Shown: positions 1-8,423, counted from the stretch's first letter. The stretch: 51,350 nucleotides of DNA from an uncultured Oscillospiraceae bacterium (GCA_910585265.1 CAJUCA010000019.1:1-51350); one strand, 5' to 3'. Notes: generated by a model from the sequence alone, not told the origin. Program-made: numbers and translations.

Positions 1-2423
1 TGGCGGCGGCGCAGGAGAGCAAGCGGCTGGGCCTGTGCCAAAAGAGCCTGTTTGTCGTGCCCAACCACCTGACGGAACAGTGGGCGTCAGAGTATTTGCA
101 GCTCTATCCCTCCGCAAACATCCTTGTGGCGACAAAGAAGGACTTTGAAACAAAAAATCGCAAGCGGTTTTGTGGACGCATCGCCACCGGCGACTATGAC
201 GCCATCATCATCGGCCATTCGCAGTTTGAGAAAATCCCCATGAGTGTAGAGCGTCAGATCGCCACACTGCGCCAACAGAAGCGGGAAATCCTCGAAGGTA
301 TCCGTGAATTGAAAGAGAGCCACGGGGACAATTTTTCCCGCAAACAGATGGAACGCACCAAGAAATCCATTGACGCCAAACTGGAAAAGCTGAACGACCA
401 AAGCCGGAAGGATGATGTGGTTACATTTGAAGAACTCGGCATTGACCGGCTGTTTGTAGACGAGGCCCATTATTACAAAAACCTCGCCGCATTTTCTAAA
501 ATGCGGAATGTGGGCGGTATCAGCCAGACCGAAGCGCAGAAGTCCAGCGACCTCTATATGAAGTGCCGCTATCTGGACGAGCTGACCGGGGGCCGGGGCG
601 TTATTTTCGCCACAGGCACACCTATCTCCAACACAATGGTAGAGATGTATACCATGCAGAAGTATTTGCAATATGCGCTGTTGCTGGAGAAGGAGCTGCT
701 TCACTTTGACGCCTGGGCGTCCACCTTTGGGGAAACTGTCACCGCCATAGAGCTGGCCCCAGAGGGAACCGGCTACCGGGCCAAGACCCGGTTCGCCAAG
801 TTCTACAACCTCCCGGAACTGATGGCGATGTTCAAGGAAGTGGCGGACATCCAGACGGCGGATATGCTCAATCTCCCCGTCCCCAAAGCCAACTACCACA
901 ACATCGTGCTGAAACCCTCGGAACAGCAGAAGGAAATGGTGGAGGCGCTGGGAAAACGGGCCGAGCGTGTCCGAAACAGGATGGTGGACAGCAGCGTGGA
1001 CAATATGCTGCTCATTACCAACGACGGGCGCAAGCTGGCCCTTGACCAGCGGCTTCTCAACCCCATGCTCCCCGACAGCGACACCAGCAAAATCAATGCC
1101 TGCGCCGAAAATGTCTTTGAGATATGGCAGCGCACAGCAGATCAGCGTTCCGCACAAATGGTGTTTTGCGACCTGTCCACCCCCGGTAAGGAGCGGCCCA
1201 TCGAAATGACAGAGAATGAACAAGGCACGTTTGAAATGGCCTCATTCCAAAATGTGTATGACGACCTGCGGGAGAAGCTGATTGCCAGGGGTATCCCGGC
1301 TGAAGAAATAGCCTTTATCCACGATGCCAACACGGACGTGCAGAAGAAGGAACTGTTCGGCAAGGTGCGTTCCGGGCAGATACGGGTGCTGCTCGGCTCC
1401 ACGCAGAAGATGGGGGCGGGCACCAACGTACAGCACAAATTGATTGCGCTTCACCATTTAGATTGCCCGTGGCGACCCTCTGATTTACAACAGCGGGAGG
1501 GGCGAATTATCCGCCAGCGCAATGAGAACGACGAGGTGGACATTTACACCTACGTCACCGAGAACACCTTTGACAGCTATCTCTATCAGTTGGTGGAGGG
1601 CAAGCAGAAGTTTATCGGGCAGATCATGACCAGCAAAAGCCCGGTGCGCTCGGCGGAGGACATCGACGAAACTGCCCTGTCTTACGCTGAAATCAAAGCA
1701 CTTTGCACCGGCAATCCCCATATTCGAGAGAAAATGGACTTAGATTTGGATGTTCAGCGGTTGAAGCTGCTGAAAGCCAACCATTTGAGCCAGCGGTATG
1801 CCCTGGAAGATCAGATTATCAAGTATCTGCCGCAAAAAATCGTGTCCCTGGAACAGCGTATTGAAGGCTACACCGCCGACAGAAATAGGCTGAAAGAGAA
1901 CACCCACCCCAATGAGGACGGCTTTTCCCCCATGGAGGTGGAGGGCGTTGTCTACACTGACAAGAAAGCGGCGGGCAGCGCCATCCTCGCCGCCTGCAAA
2001 GCTATGACCAGCCCCGATCCTGTTCCCCTGGGCCAGTACCGGGGCTTCGCTATGGAACTGTCCTTTGAGAGTTTCACCAAGGAGTTCCGAGTCACCCTGA
2101 AAGGGACGCTCACCCATACCACCGGCCTGGGCACAGACATTTTCGGCAACATCCTCCGTCTGGACAATGTGCTGGGAGGTATGGAGGAACGGATGATTGT
2201 CTGCCGGGAGGAACTTGAAAACATCAATATCCAACTGGCTAACGCCAAACAAGAAGCGGAAAAGCCCTTCCCCCAGGAGGACGAGCTGAAAACAAAATCT
2301 GCCCGTCTGGATGAATTGAATGTCCTGCTGAATATGGACAAGCGGGAGAGCGAGATCGTGGACGGGGACGTGGGGGACGAAACTGATACCCCCGCCCGTG
2401 ACGGCTCCGACCGGGAGCGGTAA
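1..2423 (+). CDS. SNF2-type helicase, C-terminal part of a giant ICE protein
   Basis: The gene enters the window already open (reading frame starts at base 3), so only about 807 C-terminal residues are seen. Both RecA-like lobes are represented. A helicase motif near VVPNHL is at the left edge and the DEAH-type Walker B is VDEAHYYKN. The segment GTPISNT follows, and the C-terminal lobe carries GSTQKMGAGTN and QQREGRIIRQRN, typical of SNF2-family ATPases. A coiled-coil tail follows. In Clostridia ICEs such proteins usually exceed 2,000 residues and often carry an N-terminal methyltransferase domain, which cannot be checked here. The likely role is DNA remodelling or anti-restriction during transfer; this is inference. 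The next small gene begins about 70 bp downstream. Confidence 0.9.
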   Translation, partial: AAAQESKRLGLCQKSLFVVPNHLTEQWASEYLQLYPSANILVATKKDFETKNRKRFCGRIATGDYDAIIIGHSQFEKIPMSVERQIATLRQQKREILEGIRELKESHGDNFSRKQMERTKKSIDAKLEKLNDQSRKDDVVTFEELGIDRLFVDEAHYYKNLAAFSKMRNVGGISQTEAQKSSDLYMKCRYLDELTGGRGVIFATGTPISNTMVEMYTMQKYLQYALLLEKELLHFDAWASTFGETVTAIELAPEGTGYRAKTRFAKFYNLPELMAMFKEVADIQTADMLNLPVPKANYHNIVLKPSEQQKEMVEALGKRAERVRNRMVDSSVDNMLLITNDGRKLALDQRLLNPMLPDSDTSKINACAENVFEIWQRTADQRSAQMVFCDLSTPGKERPIEMTENEQGTFEMASFQNVYDDLREKLIARGIPAEEIAFIHDANTDVQKKELFGKVRSGQIRVLLGSTQKMGAGTNVQHKLIALHHLDCPWRPSDLQQREGRIIRQRNENDEVDIYTYVTENTFDSYLYQLVEGKQKFIGQIMTSKSPVRSAEDIDETALSYAEIKALCTGNPHIREKMDLDLDVQRLKLLKANHLSQRYALEDQIIKYLPQKIVSLEQRIEGYTADRNRLKENTHPNEDGFSPMEVEGVVYTDKKAAGSAILAACKAMTSPDPVPLGQYRGFAMELSFESFTKEFRVTLKGTLTHTTGLGTDIFGNILRLDNVLGGMEERMIVCREELENINIQLANAKQEAEKPFPQEDELKTKSARLDELNVLLNMDKRESEIVDGDVGDETDTPARDGSDRER

Positions 2424-2493
2424 GCATCGCACATTTGTCGTGCTGATGGTCATGCGGTATAATGGCCGCAGAAAACAGGCGGAGGTGAAAGCG

Positions 2494-2823
2494 GTGACTG
2501 ACAAGATAAAATTTGAAACCTTTGTGGACGCCCAGGGCACAGCATTTCAGGAGTATGTGAGTTCCATCACCGCGAAGCTGCCCAAGGCGGACAAGGAGTA
2601 CCAGGCCATCCGGGACAAGATCGAAAGTATTTACCGGCAGTACCCCCATGTGATGGAGGTGTTCGACACGGAACAGGCGTCGGCGCTGACCGAACAGGAG
2701 TGTGCGGCGCTCATTCAGGCCATGGGCCTGCAAAACCAGCTTGTGGAGATAGAGATACAGACGCTCTACCTCCGGGGCTGTTATGACGGCGTGGGCTATC
2801 TCAAAAAAGCGTGTGTCCTGTGA
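2494..2823 (+). CDS. Small ICE protein of unknown function
   Basis: A 109-residue acidic, helical protein with no motif I can name; the C-terminal stretch ending in LYLRGCYDGVGYLKK resembles small DUF6664/DUF6809-like ICE proteins, but I could not confirm this. The GTG start at 2494 is chosen because GGAGG lies 8 bases upstream (2481-2485); an open frame extends further upstream into the helicase gene but lacks a ribosome binding site. It follows the helicase gene closely and is probably cotranscribed with it. Confidence 0.75.
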   Translation: MTDKIKFETFVDAQGTAFQEYVSSITAKLPKADKEYQAIRDKIESIYRQYPHVMEVFDTEQASALTEQECAALIQAMGLQNQLVEIEIQTLYLRGCYDGVGYLKKACVL

Positions 2824-2827
2824 CGAA

Positions 2828-2858
2828 GGGCGGCGCTGGCAGTCAGCCAGCGCCGCCC
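2828..2858. other. 13-bp perfect stem-loop after the small ICE gene
   Basis: GGGCGGCGCTGGC pairs with GCCAGCGCCGCCC around the loop AGTCA, starting 4 bases after the stop codon. There is no T-tract on either side, so it is not a classical intrinsic terminator. It may protect mRNA ends or act as a weak terminator. Confidence 0.6.
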
Positions 2859-2904
2859 CCTACATAACCGGGAATAAAAAATTCATAGGAGAAAAAGCAA
2901 AAAA

Positions 2905-3090
2905 ATGAAAATTTCCGTCAACCAAGTCCAGTGTAAGCGGTGCGGCAGTATCATCGTGTCAGAACACAGCCACGACCTCAAATGGTGCAAGTGCCGGGGC
3001 GTGGCCGTAGACGGCGGCAGGGACTACCTGAAACGGCTGACTGGCGACCCGCCCAGCGAATTTGTGGAACTCAGCAAGTGGGAGAAATAG
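2905..3090 (+). CDS. Small zinc-ribbon-like protein (DUF7695-like)
   Basis: A 61-residue protein with CKRCGS near the N-terminus and a second cysteine pair in WCKCRG, followed by VDGGRDYLKR. This pattern (two cysteine pairs, then a VDGG-Y motif) fits the small DUF7695-type proteins that are common in Firmicutes, and it suggests metal binding. AGGAG lies upstream of the ATG at a rather long spacing. It is separated from the preceding gene by the hairpin at 2828-2858. Function unknown. Confidence 0.75.
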   Translation: MKISVNQVQCKRCGSIIVSEHSHDLKWCKCRGVAVDGGRDYLKRLTGDPPSEFVELSKWEK

Positions 3091-3094
3091 CCAT

Positions 3095-3598
3095 TTATTC
3101 GTTGATAATCAGCTTATTCAGATCAAAAAGTGCCGTTTTATAATTCTGTACCCGGTACAGGCGCTTGTTGGGATCGGGCTGCTCTATCACATGACCTTCT
3201 CGCTCTAAAAGCTCCTTTTGCGCTTCCTTGTCAAAATACCGGCCATAGTCTATCAGCATCCCCCGGAGTGAGATCATGCGCCAGTAGGGTATCAGGCTAT
3301 CCCGGTCAGCCTCGCCATAGTCTTTCAGTTCTGTGATAAAGTCCACCCGCTGAACATCGGCGGGCCTCCAGAACAATTTTTTATCAAAGGGCATGATACC
3401 GCCGCCCTCGATCTCGCAGAAGTCAGCACCCTTCCGTCTGGCCCATATATCGCAGATGGCCTCCTGGGTGGTGAGCTTCCCCGCGGGGATCATGCACATA
3501 ATGGTGGCGAATGTCTGCTTGTCCAAGTACGCCGTCTTTTTCGCGGCGGGGGTATATACCACAGGGCGTTTCTCTTTGTCCGGTTCAACGTGTCCCAT
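3095..3598 (-). CDS. Alkyltransferase-like protein (MGMT fold, catalytic Cys replaced)
   Basis: A 167-residue protein with the C-terminal MGMT DNA-binding fold. IPAGKLTTQEAI (residues 37-48) matches the IPxGxVTTYGxIA element. IPYWRMIS (103-110) occupies the place of the active-site IPCHRVI motif. The cysteine that accepts alkyl groups in true O6-alkylguanine transferases is therefore absent, as in ATL proteins, which bind damaged bases and hand them to nucleotide excision repair. It is transcribed against the surrounding ICE genes, and GGAGGG precedes the ATG. A C-terminal extension (about 120-167) is not typical of short ATLs. Role in the element (lesion sensing, or protection during single-strand transfer) is inference. 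Confidence 0.7.
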   Translation of the reverse strand: MGHVEPDKEKRPVVYTPAAKKTAYLDKQTFATIMCMIPAGKLTTQEAICDIWARRKGADFCEIEGGGIMPFDKKLFWRPADVQRVDFITELKDYGEADRDSLIPYWRMISLRGMLIDYGRYFDKEAQKELLEREGHVIEQPDPNKRLYRVQNYKTALFDLNKLIINE

Positions 3599-3745
3599 TC
3601 ATCGGCCCTCCATGTATAACTTTGCTTTTGCCGCATTATACCATCTTTTGCGCCCTTTTACAACAAGAACCGTACATAGCCGGGGAGATTTTCAATCCGA
3701 AAGTCCCCCCGGCTATTACTATCTCAAAAAAGGAGTTGATGAACC

Positions 3746-4084
3746 ATGACAGGCGAGGAACTGCGGGACGAATTGTACCAGCGTATCGTGAACGCCCAAG
3801 CAAAGTACCGGGGATGGCTTTTGACCCAGCCGCCCAATGTAATCCTTGACCACGCTTGTGCGTACACCATCCGAGAGGACATCGTGATGGAAATGTCGGC
3901 GCTCAAACTGCCGGAGGCCCAGGTCAGGGCGCTGCTGAAATCCCACAACCCACTGGCAGACATTTACAAGGAATGGAACAAAGTGGAAACCCACCACATG
4001 GAGGACTTGCGGGACGTGATCGAGGCCCGCGCCGACGCTGTGATACAAGCTGAAAAGAAAGCGGGCCAGCGGGAGGGACGGTAG
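3746..4084 (+). CDS. DUF3848-like ICE protein
   Basis: A 112-residue helical protein containing WLLTQPPNVILDHACAYTIR and LLKSHNPLADIYKEW, which match my recollection of the DUF3848 family found in Clostridia conjugative elements next to Toprim/DUF3991 proteins. Its TAG stop directly abuts the ATG of the next gene, so the two are probably translated from one message. Function unknown. An AAAGGAG site precedes the start. Confidence 0.75.
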   Translation: MTGEELRDELYQRIVNAQAKYRGWLLTQPPNVILDHACAYTIREDIVMEMSALKLPEAQVRALLKSHNPLADIYKEWNKVETHHMEDLRDVIEARADAVIQAEKKAGQREGR

Positions 4085-5032
4085 ATGGGCTATGTTACGC
4101 CGGAACAGATCACCCAAGCAAAGGAGCTTGACCTGCTGACCTACCTCCAGCGGTTCGATCCCCAAGAGCTGGTACACGTCAGCGGCAGCACCTACTGCAC
4201 CCGTGAGCATGACAGCCTGAAAATCAGCAACGGCAAATGGAATTGGTTTTCCCGCGGCATCGGCGGCAAGACGGCCCTGGACTATCTCATCAAAGTCCAG
4301 GGCTTTTCCTTTACCCAGGCGGTGGAGGCCCTGGTGGGCCAGAACTTCTCCCCTGTGCCCCGTGCGGCCCAGGCCAAGCCGAAGGAACGGGAACCACGGA
4401 AGCTGCTTCTGCCCCAGGCCAGCCGGTGCGCCACCCACATGGTCAGCTATCTCCACGGGCGGGGCATCGACTATGACGTGATCGACTACTGCATCCAGAC
4501 CGGGCGCTTATACGAAAGCCAGCCCTATCACAACTGCGTATTCGTAGGCCGCGACCTGAAAGGCCAGCCCCGGTACGCCGCCCTGCGCGGCACCGTGGGG
4601 GACTTCAAGGGCGAGGCCCCCGGCAGCGACAAGCGGTACTCGTTCACGATCAACGAGAACCCCAGCGCCCCCGGCGTCCACCTGTTTGAATCGGCCATCG
4701 ACCTGTTGAGCTACGCCACTTTGCTGAAAATGAATGGCCGGGACTGGCGGCAGGACGCTCTACTCTCCCTGGGCGGGGTGTTCAAACGGAAACAGGAGTT
4801 TGTTATCCCTCTCGCTCTCAGCCAGTACCTCCAAGACCACCCCGGCACCAACACGCTCTATCTCCACCTGGACAACGACGAGGTGGGCCGGGATGCGGCG
4901 GCGGGCATCATGGAGGGCCTGGGGGACAAGTACACGGTGCAGGACAGACCGCCGCCCTATGGCAAGGACGTGAACGACCTGCTTCAGCGGAAGCTGGGGC
5001 TGACACATCGAAAGGAGGAATGGAGCCGGTGA
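4085..5032 (+). CDS. DUF3991/Toprim primase-like protein
   Basis: A 315-residue protein. The N-terminus (about 20-80) resembles a primase zinc-binding/DUF3991 region, with YCTREHDSLKISNGKWNWFS and GGKTALDYLIKVQGFSF. The C-terminal half holds a Toprim fold: ESAIDLLSYATL supplies the first acidic motif and LHLDNDEVGRDAA the DxD-type motif. Such proteins are thought to prime or process transferred DNA. No helicase domain is present, so it would work with the element's separate helicase. It overlaps the start of the ParM-like gene by a few bases, indicating translational coupling. Confidence 0.85.
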   Translation: MGYVTPEQITQAKELDLLTYLQRFDPQELVHVSGSTYCTREHDSLKISNGKWNWFSRGIGGKTALDYLIKVQGFSFTQAVEALVGQNFSPVPRAAQAKPKEREPRKLLLPQASRCATHMVSYLHGRGIDYDVIDYCIQTGRLYESQPYHNCVFVGRDLKGQPRYAALRGTVGDFKGEAPGSDKRYSFTINENPSAPGVHLFESAIDLLSYATLLKMNGRDWRQDALLSLGGVFKRKQEFVIPLALSQYLQDHPGTNTLYLHLDNDEVGRDAAAGIMEGLGDKYTVQDRPPPYGKDVNDLLQRKLGLTHRKEEWSR

Positions 5033-5952
5033 AGGACTATCAGGGCATGAAGATCATCGGCATCGACAACGGCTACGGCAACATCAAGACCGCAAACTGC
5101 TGTTTCCCCGCAGGGCTGACCGCCCATGACGTGGAGCCGGTGTTCAAGGATGAGCTGCTGGTGTACGGCGGGCGGTACTACCTGATCGGGGCGGGCCATA
5201 AGGAGTTTACCGCCGACAAGACCGGGGACGACGATTACTATGTCCTCACCTTGGCCGCTATCGCCCGTGAACTGAACGCATACGGGCTGACCGCCGCCAG
5301 GGTGCGCCTTGCGGTGGGTCTGCCCCTCACATGGGTGAGCCAACAGCGGGAGGACTTCAAAGCATACCTCCTGCGAAGCCGGGAGGTATGCTTTACCTTC
5401 CGGGGAAAAACGTATCAGGCAGAGATCGCCGGGGCTGACGTGTTCCCCCAGGGCTTTGCGGCGGTTGCCAGCCAAATCAGGGATTTCCAGGGCGTGAATA
5501 TGCTGTGCGACATTGGAAACGGCACTATGAACATCATGTTTATCAACGACCGCAAGCCCGCCGCTGACCGAATGTTTACGGAGAAGTACGGCACCCACCA
5601 ATGTATGCTGGCCGTCCGGGAGAACGTCATGCGAACCCACCACGCCACGGTGGACGACTCCATCATCAACCGGGTGCTGCGGTTCGGCACGGCGGACATT
5701 CAGGAGGATTACCTGACCACCATCCGGGAAACAGCCGCAGAGTATGTGCGTGAAATTTTCCGCATCCTGCGGGAGCATGAGTACAACCCGGCCCTCATGC
5801 GGCTTCATGTGCTGGGCGGCGGGAGCTGCCTGATTCGCAACTTTGGGGAGTATGACGCCGACCGCGTAACCATCTACGATGATATTTGCGCCACGGCCAA
5901 AGGCTACGAGTACCTGTGCGAACAGGCTTTGCGTAGGGGCGTGAGAGAATGA
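5029..5952 (+). CDS. ParM/StbA-like actin-family ATPase
   Basis: About 307 residues with the actin-fold ATP-binding motifs: IGIDNGYGNIKT near the N-terminus (phosphate 1), LCDIGNGTMNIMF in the middle (phosphate 2) and LHVLGGGSCLIRNF near the C-terminus (adenosine). Plasmid homologues form filaments that push DNA copies apart, aided by a small DNA-binding adaptor. I favour GTG 5029, ten bases after GGAGG at 5014-5018; an upstream ATG at 5020 lies too close to that site, and MKIIGID at 5047 is an alternative. It overlaps the adaptor-like gene by four bases (ATGA). Confidence 0.85.
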   Translation: MKDYQGMKIIGIDNGYGNIKTANCCFPAGLTAHDVEPVFKDELLVYGGRYYLIGAGHKEFTADKTGDDDYYVLTLAAIARELNAYGLTAARVRLAVGLPLTWVSQQREDFKAYLLRSREVCFTFRGKTYQAEIAGADVFPQGFAAVASQIRDFQGVNMLCDIGNGTMNIMFINDRKPAADRMFTEKYGTHQCMLAVRENVMRTHHATVDDSIINRVLRFGTADIQEDYLTTIRETAAEYVREIFRILREHEYNPALMRLHVLGGGSCLIRNFGEYDADRVTIYDDICATAKGYEYLCEQALRRGVRE

Positions 5953-6230
5953 AAATCAAGCGGTTTTCTCTCCGATTTAATCTTGATTGGGAGGATGACC
6001 GCAGGGCATGGGAAGCCCTGCACCGTATGGACGCTCAATCCATCAATAAAGAGATTATCGCAAGGATAAACGCAAAGGAGCAAAACGACGTTTTGAAAGA
6101 CTTTATCCGTCAGGTCGTTTCTGAAGAACTGGCACGAGCCACAGAAGGCGGCTCTATCCAGCCAGCGGCGCAAACGCAAGCCAGCGCAGAGGAAATAAAC
6201 GACGTGTTTGACTTTCTGGACAGCTTTTAG
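5949..6230 (+). CDS. ParR-like partition adaptor
   Basis: A 93-residue protein overlapping the ParM-like gene by ATGA, the usual arrangement for parMR pairs. The N-terminal half could form a ribbon-helix-helix (MKIKRFSLRFNLDWEDDRR, then SINKEIIARINAK). The extreme C-terminus, INDVFDFLDSF, is an amphipathic acidic tail after a disordered linker, as expected for the ParM-binding tail of ParR. The assignment rests on position and layout rather than on a strong sequence signature. Two palindromes lie immediately after its stop and are candidate binding sites. Confidence 0.65.
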   Translation: MKIKRFSLRFNLDWEDDRRAWEALHRMDAQSINKEIIARINAKEQNDVLKDFIRQVVSEELARATEGGSIQPAAQTQASAEEINDVFDFLDSF

Positions 6231-6250
6231 TGGCATCACCTGTGATGCCA
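6231..6250. repeat. Palindrome 1 after the parMR-like pair
   Basis: Two 9-bp arms, TGGCATCAC and GTGATGCCA, around a 2-base centre (CT). It starts at the first base after the ParR-like stop codon and is followed by CTTTTT, so as RNA it could also be a terminator. It is nearly identical to the palindrome at 6275-6294 (only the centre differs). Confidence 0.85.
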
Positions 6251-6274
6251 CTTTTTCCAGCCCATTGAGGGGCA

Positions 6275-6294
6275 TGGCATCACCCGTGATGCCA
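6275..6294. repeat. Palindrome 2, candidate centromere or operator
   Basis: The same 9-bp arms as the site at 6231-6250 around the centre CC. The two sites are 44 bp apart start to start, close to four helical turns, so both would face the same side of the DNA. This fits a pair of binding sites for the ParR-like protein or another ICE regulator; it lies just upstream of the next small gene. Confidence 0.8.
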
Positions 6295-6321
6295 CAAATA
6301 AAACCGAAAGGATGTTGACCT

Positions 6322-6501
6322 ATGGCTATGAACCGGCCCCAGAGCAAACCGCCCCCCAAGCCCGTCCGCCGCATTTCCCCAGCGGAGTGGGCATGGCTTG
6401 ACTGCATCAACCGCCAGCTTGCCTATGAGGAATATATGGAAGCCAAGCGGGAGTTTTGGCTTTGGGAGCGTCCGCCCAAGGCGAAATCCGACCAGGCTTG
6501 A
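6322..6501 (+). CDS. Small conserved-looking ICE protein, 59 residues
   Basis: A short frame read directly from the sequence: it starts MAMNRPQSKPPPKPVRRISP, continues with a tryptophan-rich helix (EWAWLDCINRQLAYEEYMEA) and ends KAKSDQA. AAAGGA lies about 10 bases upstream of the ATG at 6322, and base composition matches neighbouring ICE genes. It sits between the partition pair and the candidate oriT. Function unknown; a relaxosome helper is possible from position only. Confidence 0.6.
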   Translation: MAMNRPQSKPPPKPVRRISPAEWAWLDCINRQLAYEEYMEAKREFWLWERPPKAKSDQA

Positions 6502-6655
6502 ACCTACCCCGACCGTTCTCCCGCGCCGCAGGCGCAGAGGGCGGTATTGTCTTAACAAGCAACGCCTTTGCTACAGCAAAGGCCGCTTGACAGGGGCTTG
6601 CCGCCCCTATGACCCCGCATTTACAACCGACTTTTTATAGAATGGAGTGTTTTAT
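6502..6655 (+). other. Candidate origin of transfer (oriT) region
   Basis: A 154-bp non-coding stretch directly upstream of the MobC-like and relaxase genes, the usual place for oriT. It holds a perfect 9-bp inverted repeat, GCCTTTGCT-AC-AGCAAAGGC (6564-6583), and a second hairpin, AGGGGC-TTGCC-GCCCCT (6592-6607). The nick site cannot be assigned from sequence alone. Confidence 0.45.
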
Positions 6656-6976
6656 TTGAGAAAGCGAAACTGCCGTGTTGTCGTCTATTTTTCCAAGGAC
6701 GAACTGGACGCCCTCACGAAGAAAATTCGCAAATCCCGCCTTTCACGGGAGGGCTTCATCCGTGCCGCCGTTGCCAATCAGGAGGTCAAGGCTGGCCCGA
6801 CCGCCGATGTGCCTATGCTGATCCAGGAGGTGCGGCGCGTGGGGAGCAATCTCAATCAGATTTTGAAGCGGGCCAACTCCATCGGCCTGCTGGATGTGCC
6901 GCAGCTCCGCAAGGATTTGACTGACCTCCGCACGGTTGAGAAACTGATCGTGAACGCCTACACCATGCCGGACTAA
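6656..6976 (+). CDS. mobC: MobC-family relaxosome accessory protein
   Basis: A 106-residue basic protein of the ribbon-helix-helix MobC type: RNCRVVVYFSKDELDALTKK for the strand and first helix, then IQEVRRVGSNLNQILKRAN, the classic MobC C-terminal motif. Such proteins bind oriT and open DNA for the relaxase. TTG 6656 is the likely start because GGAG (6644-6647) stands eight bases before it; the GTG at 6647 overlaps that site. It ends one base before the relaxase ATG, so the two are tightly coupled. Confidence 0.88.
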   Translation: MRKRNCRVVVYFSKDELDALTKKIRKSRLSREGFIRAAVANQEVKAGPTADVPMLIQEVRRVGSNLNQILKRANSIGLLDVPQLRKDLTDLRTVEKLIVNAYTMPD

Positions 6977-6977
6977 C

Positions 6978-8423
6978 ATGGCTGTCACATCACTTTGGCC
7001 CATCAAGGGGCGCGTGGACAGGGTGATAAACTACGCACGGAACCCGGAAAAGACCACCGAAGCCAGCTATGAAGAATTGGCGTCCCTCCATGCCATTGAC
7101 GATGTGGTAGAGTATGCCGCCGATGATATGAAAACCGAACGCCGCTCCTATGTGTCCTGTCTGAATTGTGAAGAAGAAACAGCCGCCCATCAGTTTATCG
7201 AAACAAAAAAGCTATGGCAGAGCATATCTGGCCGGGATAAGCTGGGGGGCCGCGCCTGCTACCACGGGTATCAGTCTTTTAAGGAGGGAGAAGTCACAGC
7301 GGAGATTGCCCATGAGATCGGCGTCAAGCTGGCACAGGAGTTGTGGGGAGATCGCCTGGAAGTGGTGGTAGCCACTCACTGTAACACAGGCCACTATCAC
7401 AATCACTTTGTCATCAATTCTGTTTCTTTCCGGGACGGTATCAAATTTCACAATACCCCCGCCGACTATGCCCGTATGCGGGAGGTGTCAGACCGGCTCT
7501 GCCGGGAGTACGCCATTTCCGTCATTGAGAACCCCGGCGGGCGGGCCAAGAACTACGCCGAATGGCAGGCGGAACAGAACGGCAAGCCCACCCACCGGGG
7601 CACCATCCGGGCCGACATTGACCGGGCCATCCTTGCATCCACCACCGAGCGCGACTTTATCCGGGTGATGGGCGAAATGGGCTACCAACTGAAAACCAGG
7701 GGCAAGGGCGGGAAACCCTTGAAATATCCGGCTCTGAAACCGCCTGACGCTGGCGGGTACTTCCGCTTTCACAAGCTGGGAGAGGACTACACCCTGGACA
7801 AAATCAGAGAGCGCATCCTGCACAACCTCCAAAAGCAAGTCCCTTTCCCGGAGGTGGTACACCGTCCGCCCCGGCGTTACCGGGTGCGGGGCCAGCCCCG
7901 GAAGAAAGTCACCGGCCTGCGGGCGCTCTACTTCCGCTACTGCTATGAACTCCACATTATCGTCAAACGACCGGCATCCGTCAAGCGGGTGTCTTTTTTA
8001 CTGCGTGAGGACATCGCCAAGCTGGACAGGCTGGACGCGGAAACCCGGTTTTTGGGTAAGCGGCATATCAGCACCATCGGGGAGCTGACCGCCTGCCGGG
8101 AGCAATCGTCGGCGGAGATCGACGCCCTGACCGCCCAGCGCCAGGAACTCCGAAAGGAAGCGCGGCGGCTGACACGTCAGGGCGACACCATAGCCGCCGA
8201 TGAGATGAAGCAGAAAATCAGCGCCGTTTCCAGCCGTCTAAAGGCGCTGCGAAAGGAGGTGGTTTTATGTGACGGCATCGCCCAGCGTTCCGGGCAGGTC
8301 AAGGAGAATCTGGAACGTCTGATTGCGCAGAAGGAAACCGAGCGAAAGGAGCTGAACAAGAATGAGCAGTTATTCAGGCGACGCGGCGGAGCAAGTCGTG
8401 AGGCTGTCCCTGGAAACAGGTGA
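6978..8423 (+). CDS. MOBP-type relaxase (MobA/VirD2-like)
   Basis: A 481-residue relaxase. Motif I is VDRVINYARNPEKT with candidate nucleophile Tyr19; motif III is H134-CNTG-H139-YHNHFVINSV, the three-histidine metal site. A helical, basic C-terminal half (about 280-480) is probably for relaxosome contacts. It would nick at oriT, remain bound to the 5' end and lead the strand to the VirD4 coupling protein. The last 62 bases overlap the PcfB gene in another frame. The length and the opening (SLWPIKGRVDRVINY) match Clostridia ICE relaxases. Confidence 0.92.
   Translation: MAVTSLWPIKGRVDRVINYARNPEKTTEASYEELASLHAIDDVVEYAADDMKTERRSYVSCLNCEEETAAHQFIETKKLWQSISGRDKLGGRACYHGYQSFKEGEVTAEIAHEIGVKLAQELWGDRLEVVVATHCNTGHYHNHFVINSVSFRDGIKFHNTPADYARMREVSDRLCREYAISVIENPGGRAKNYAEWQAEQNGKPTHRGTIRADIDRAILASTTERDFIRVMGEMGYQLKTRGKGGKPLKYPALKPPDAGGYFRFHKLGEDYTLDKIRERILHNLQKQVPFPEVVHRPPRRYRVRGQPRKKVTGLRALYFRYCYELHIIVKRPASVKRVSFLLREDIAKLDRLDAETRFLGKRHISTIGELTACREQSSAEIDALTAQRQELRKEARRLTRQGDTIAADEMKQKISAVSSRLKALRKEVVLCDGIAQRSGQVKENLERLIAQKETERKELNKNEQLFRRRGGASREAVPGNR

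Noticed and set aside
6231..6294. Repeat pair considered as a CRISPR array
   Set aside because: Only two units, fully palindromic, 24-bp spacer and no cas genes anywhere in the window.
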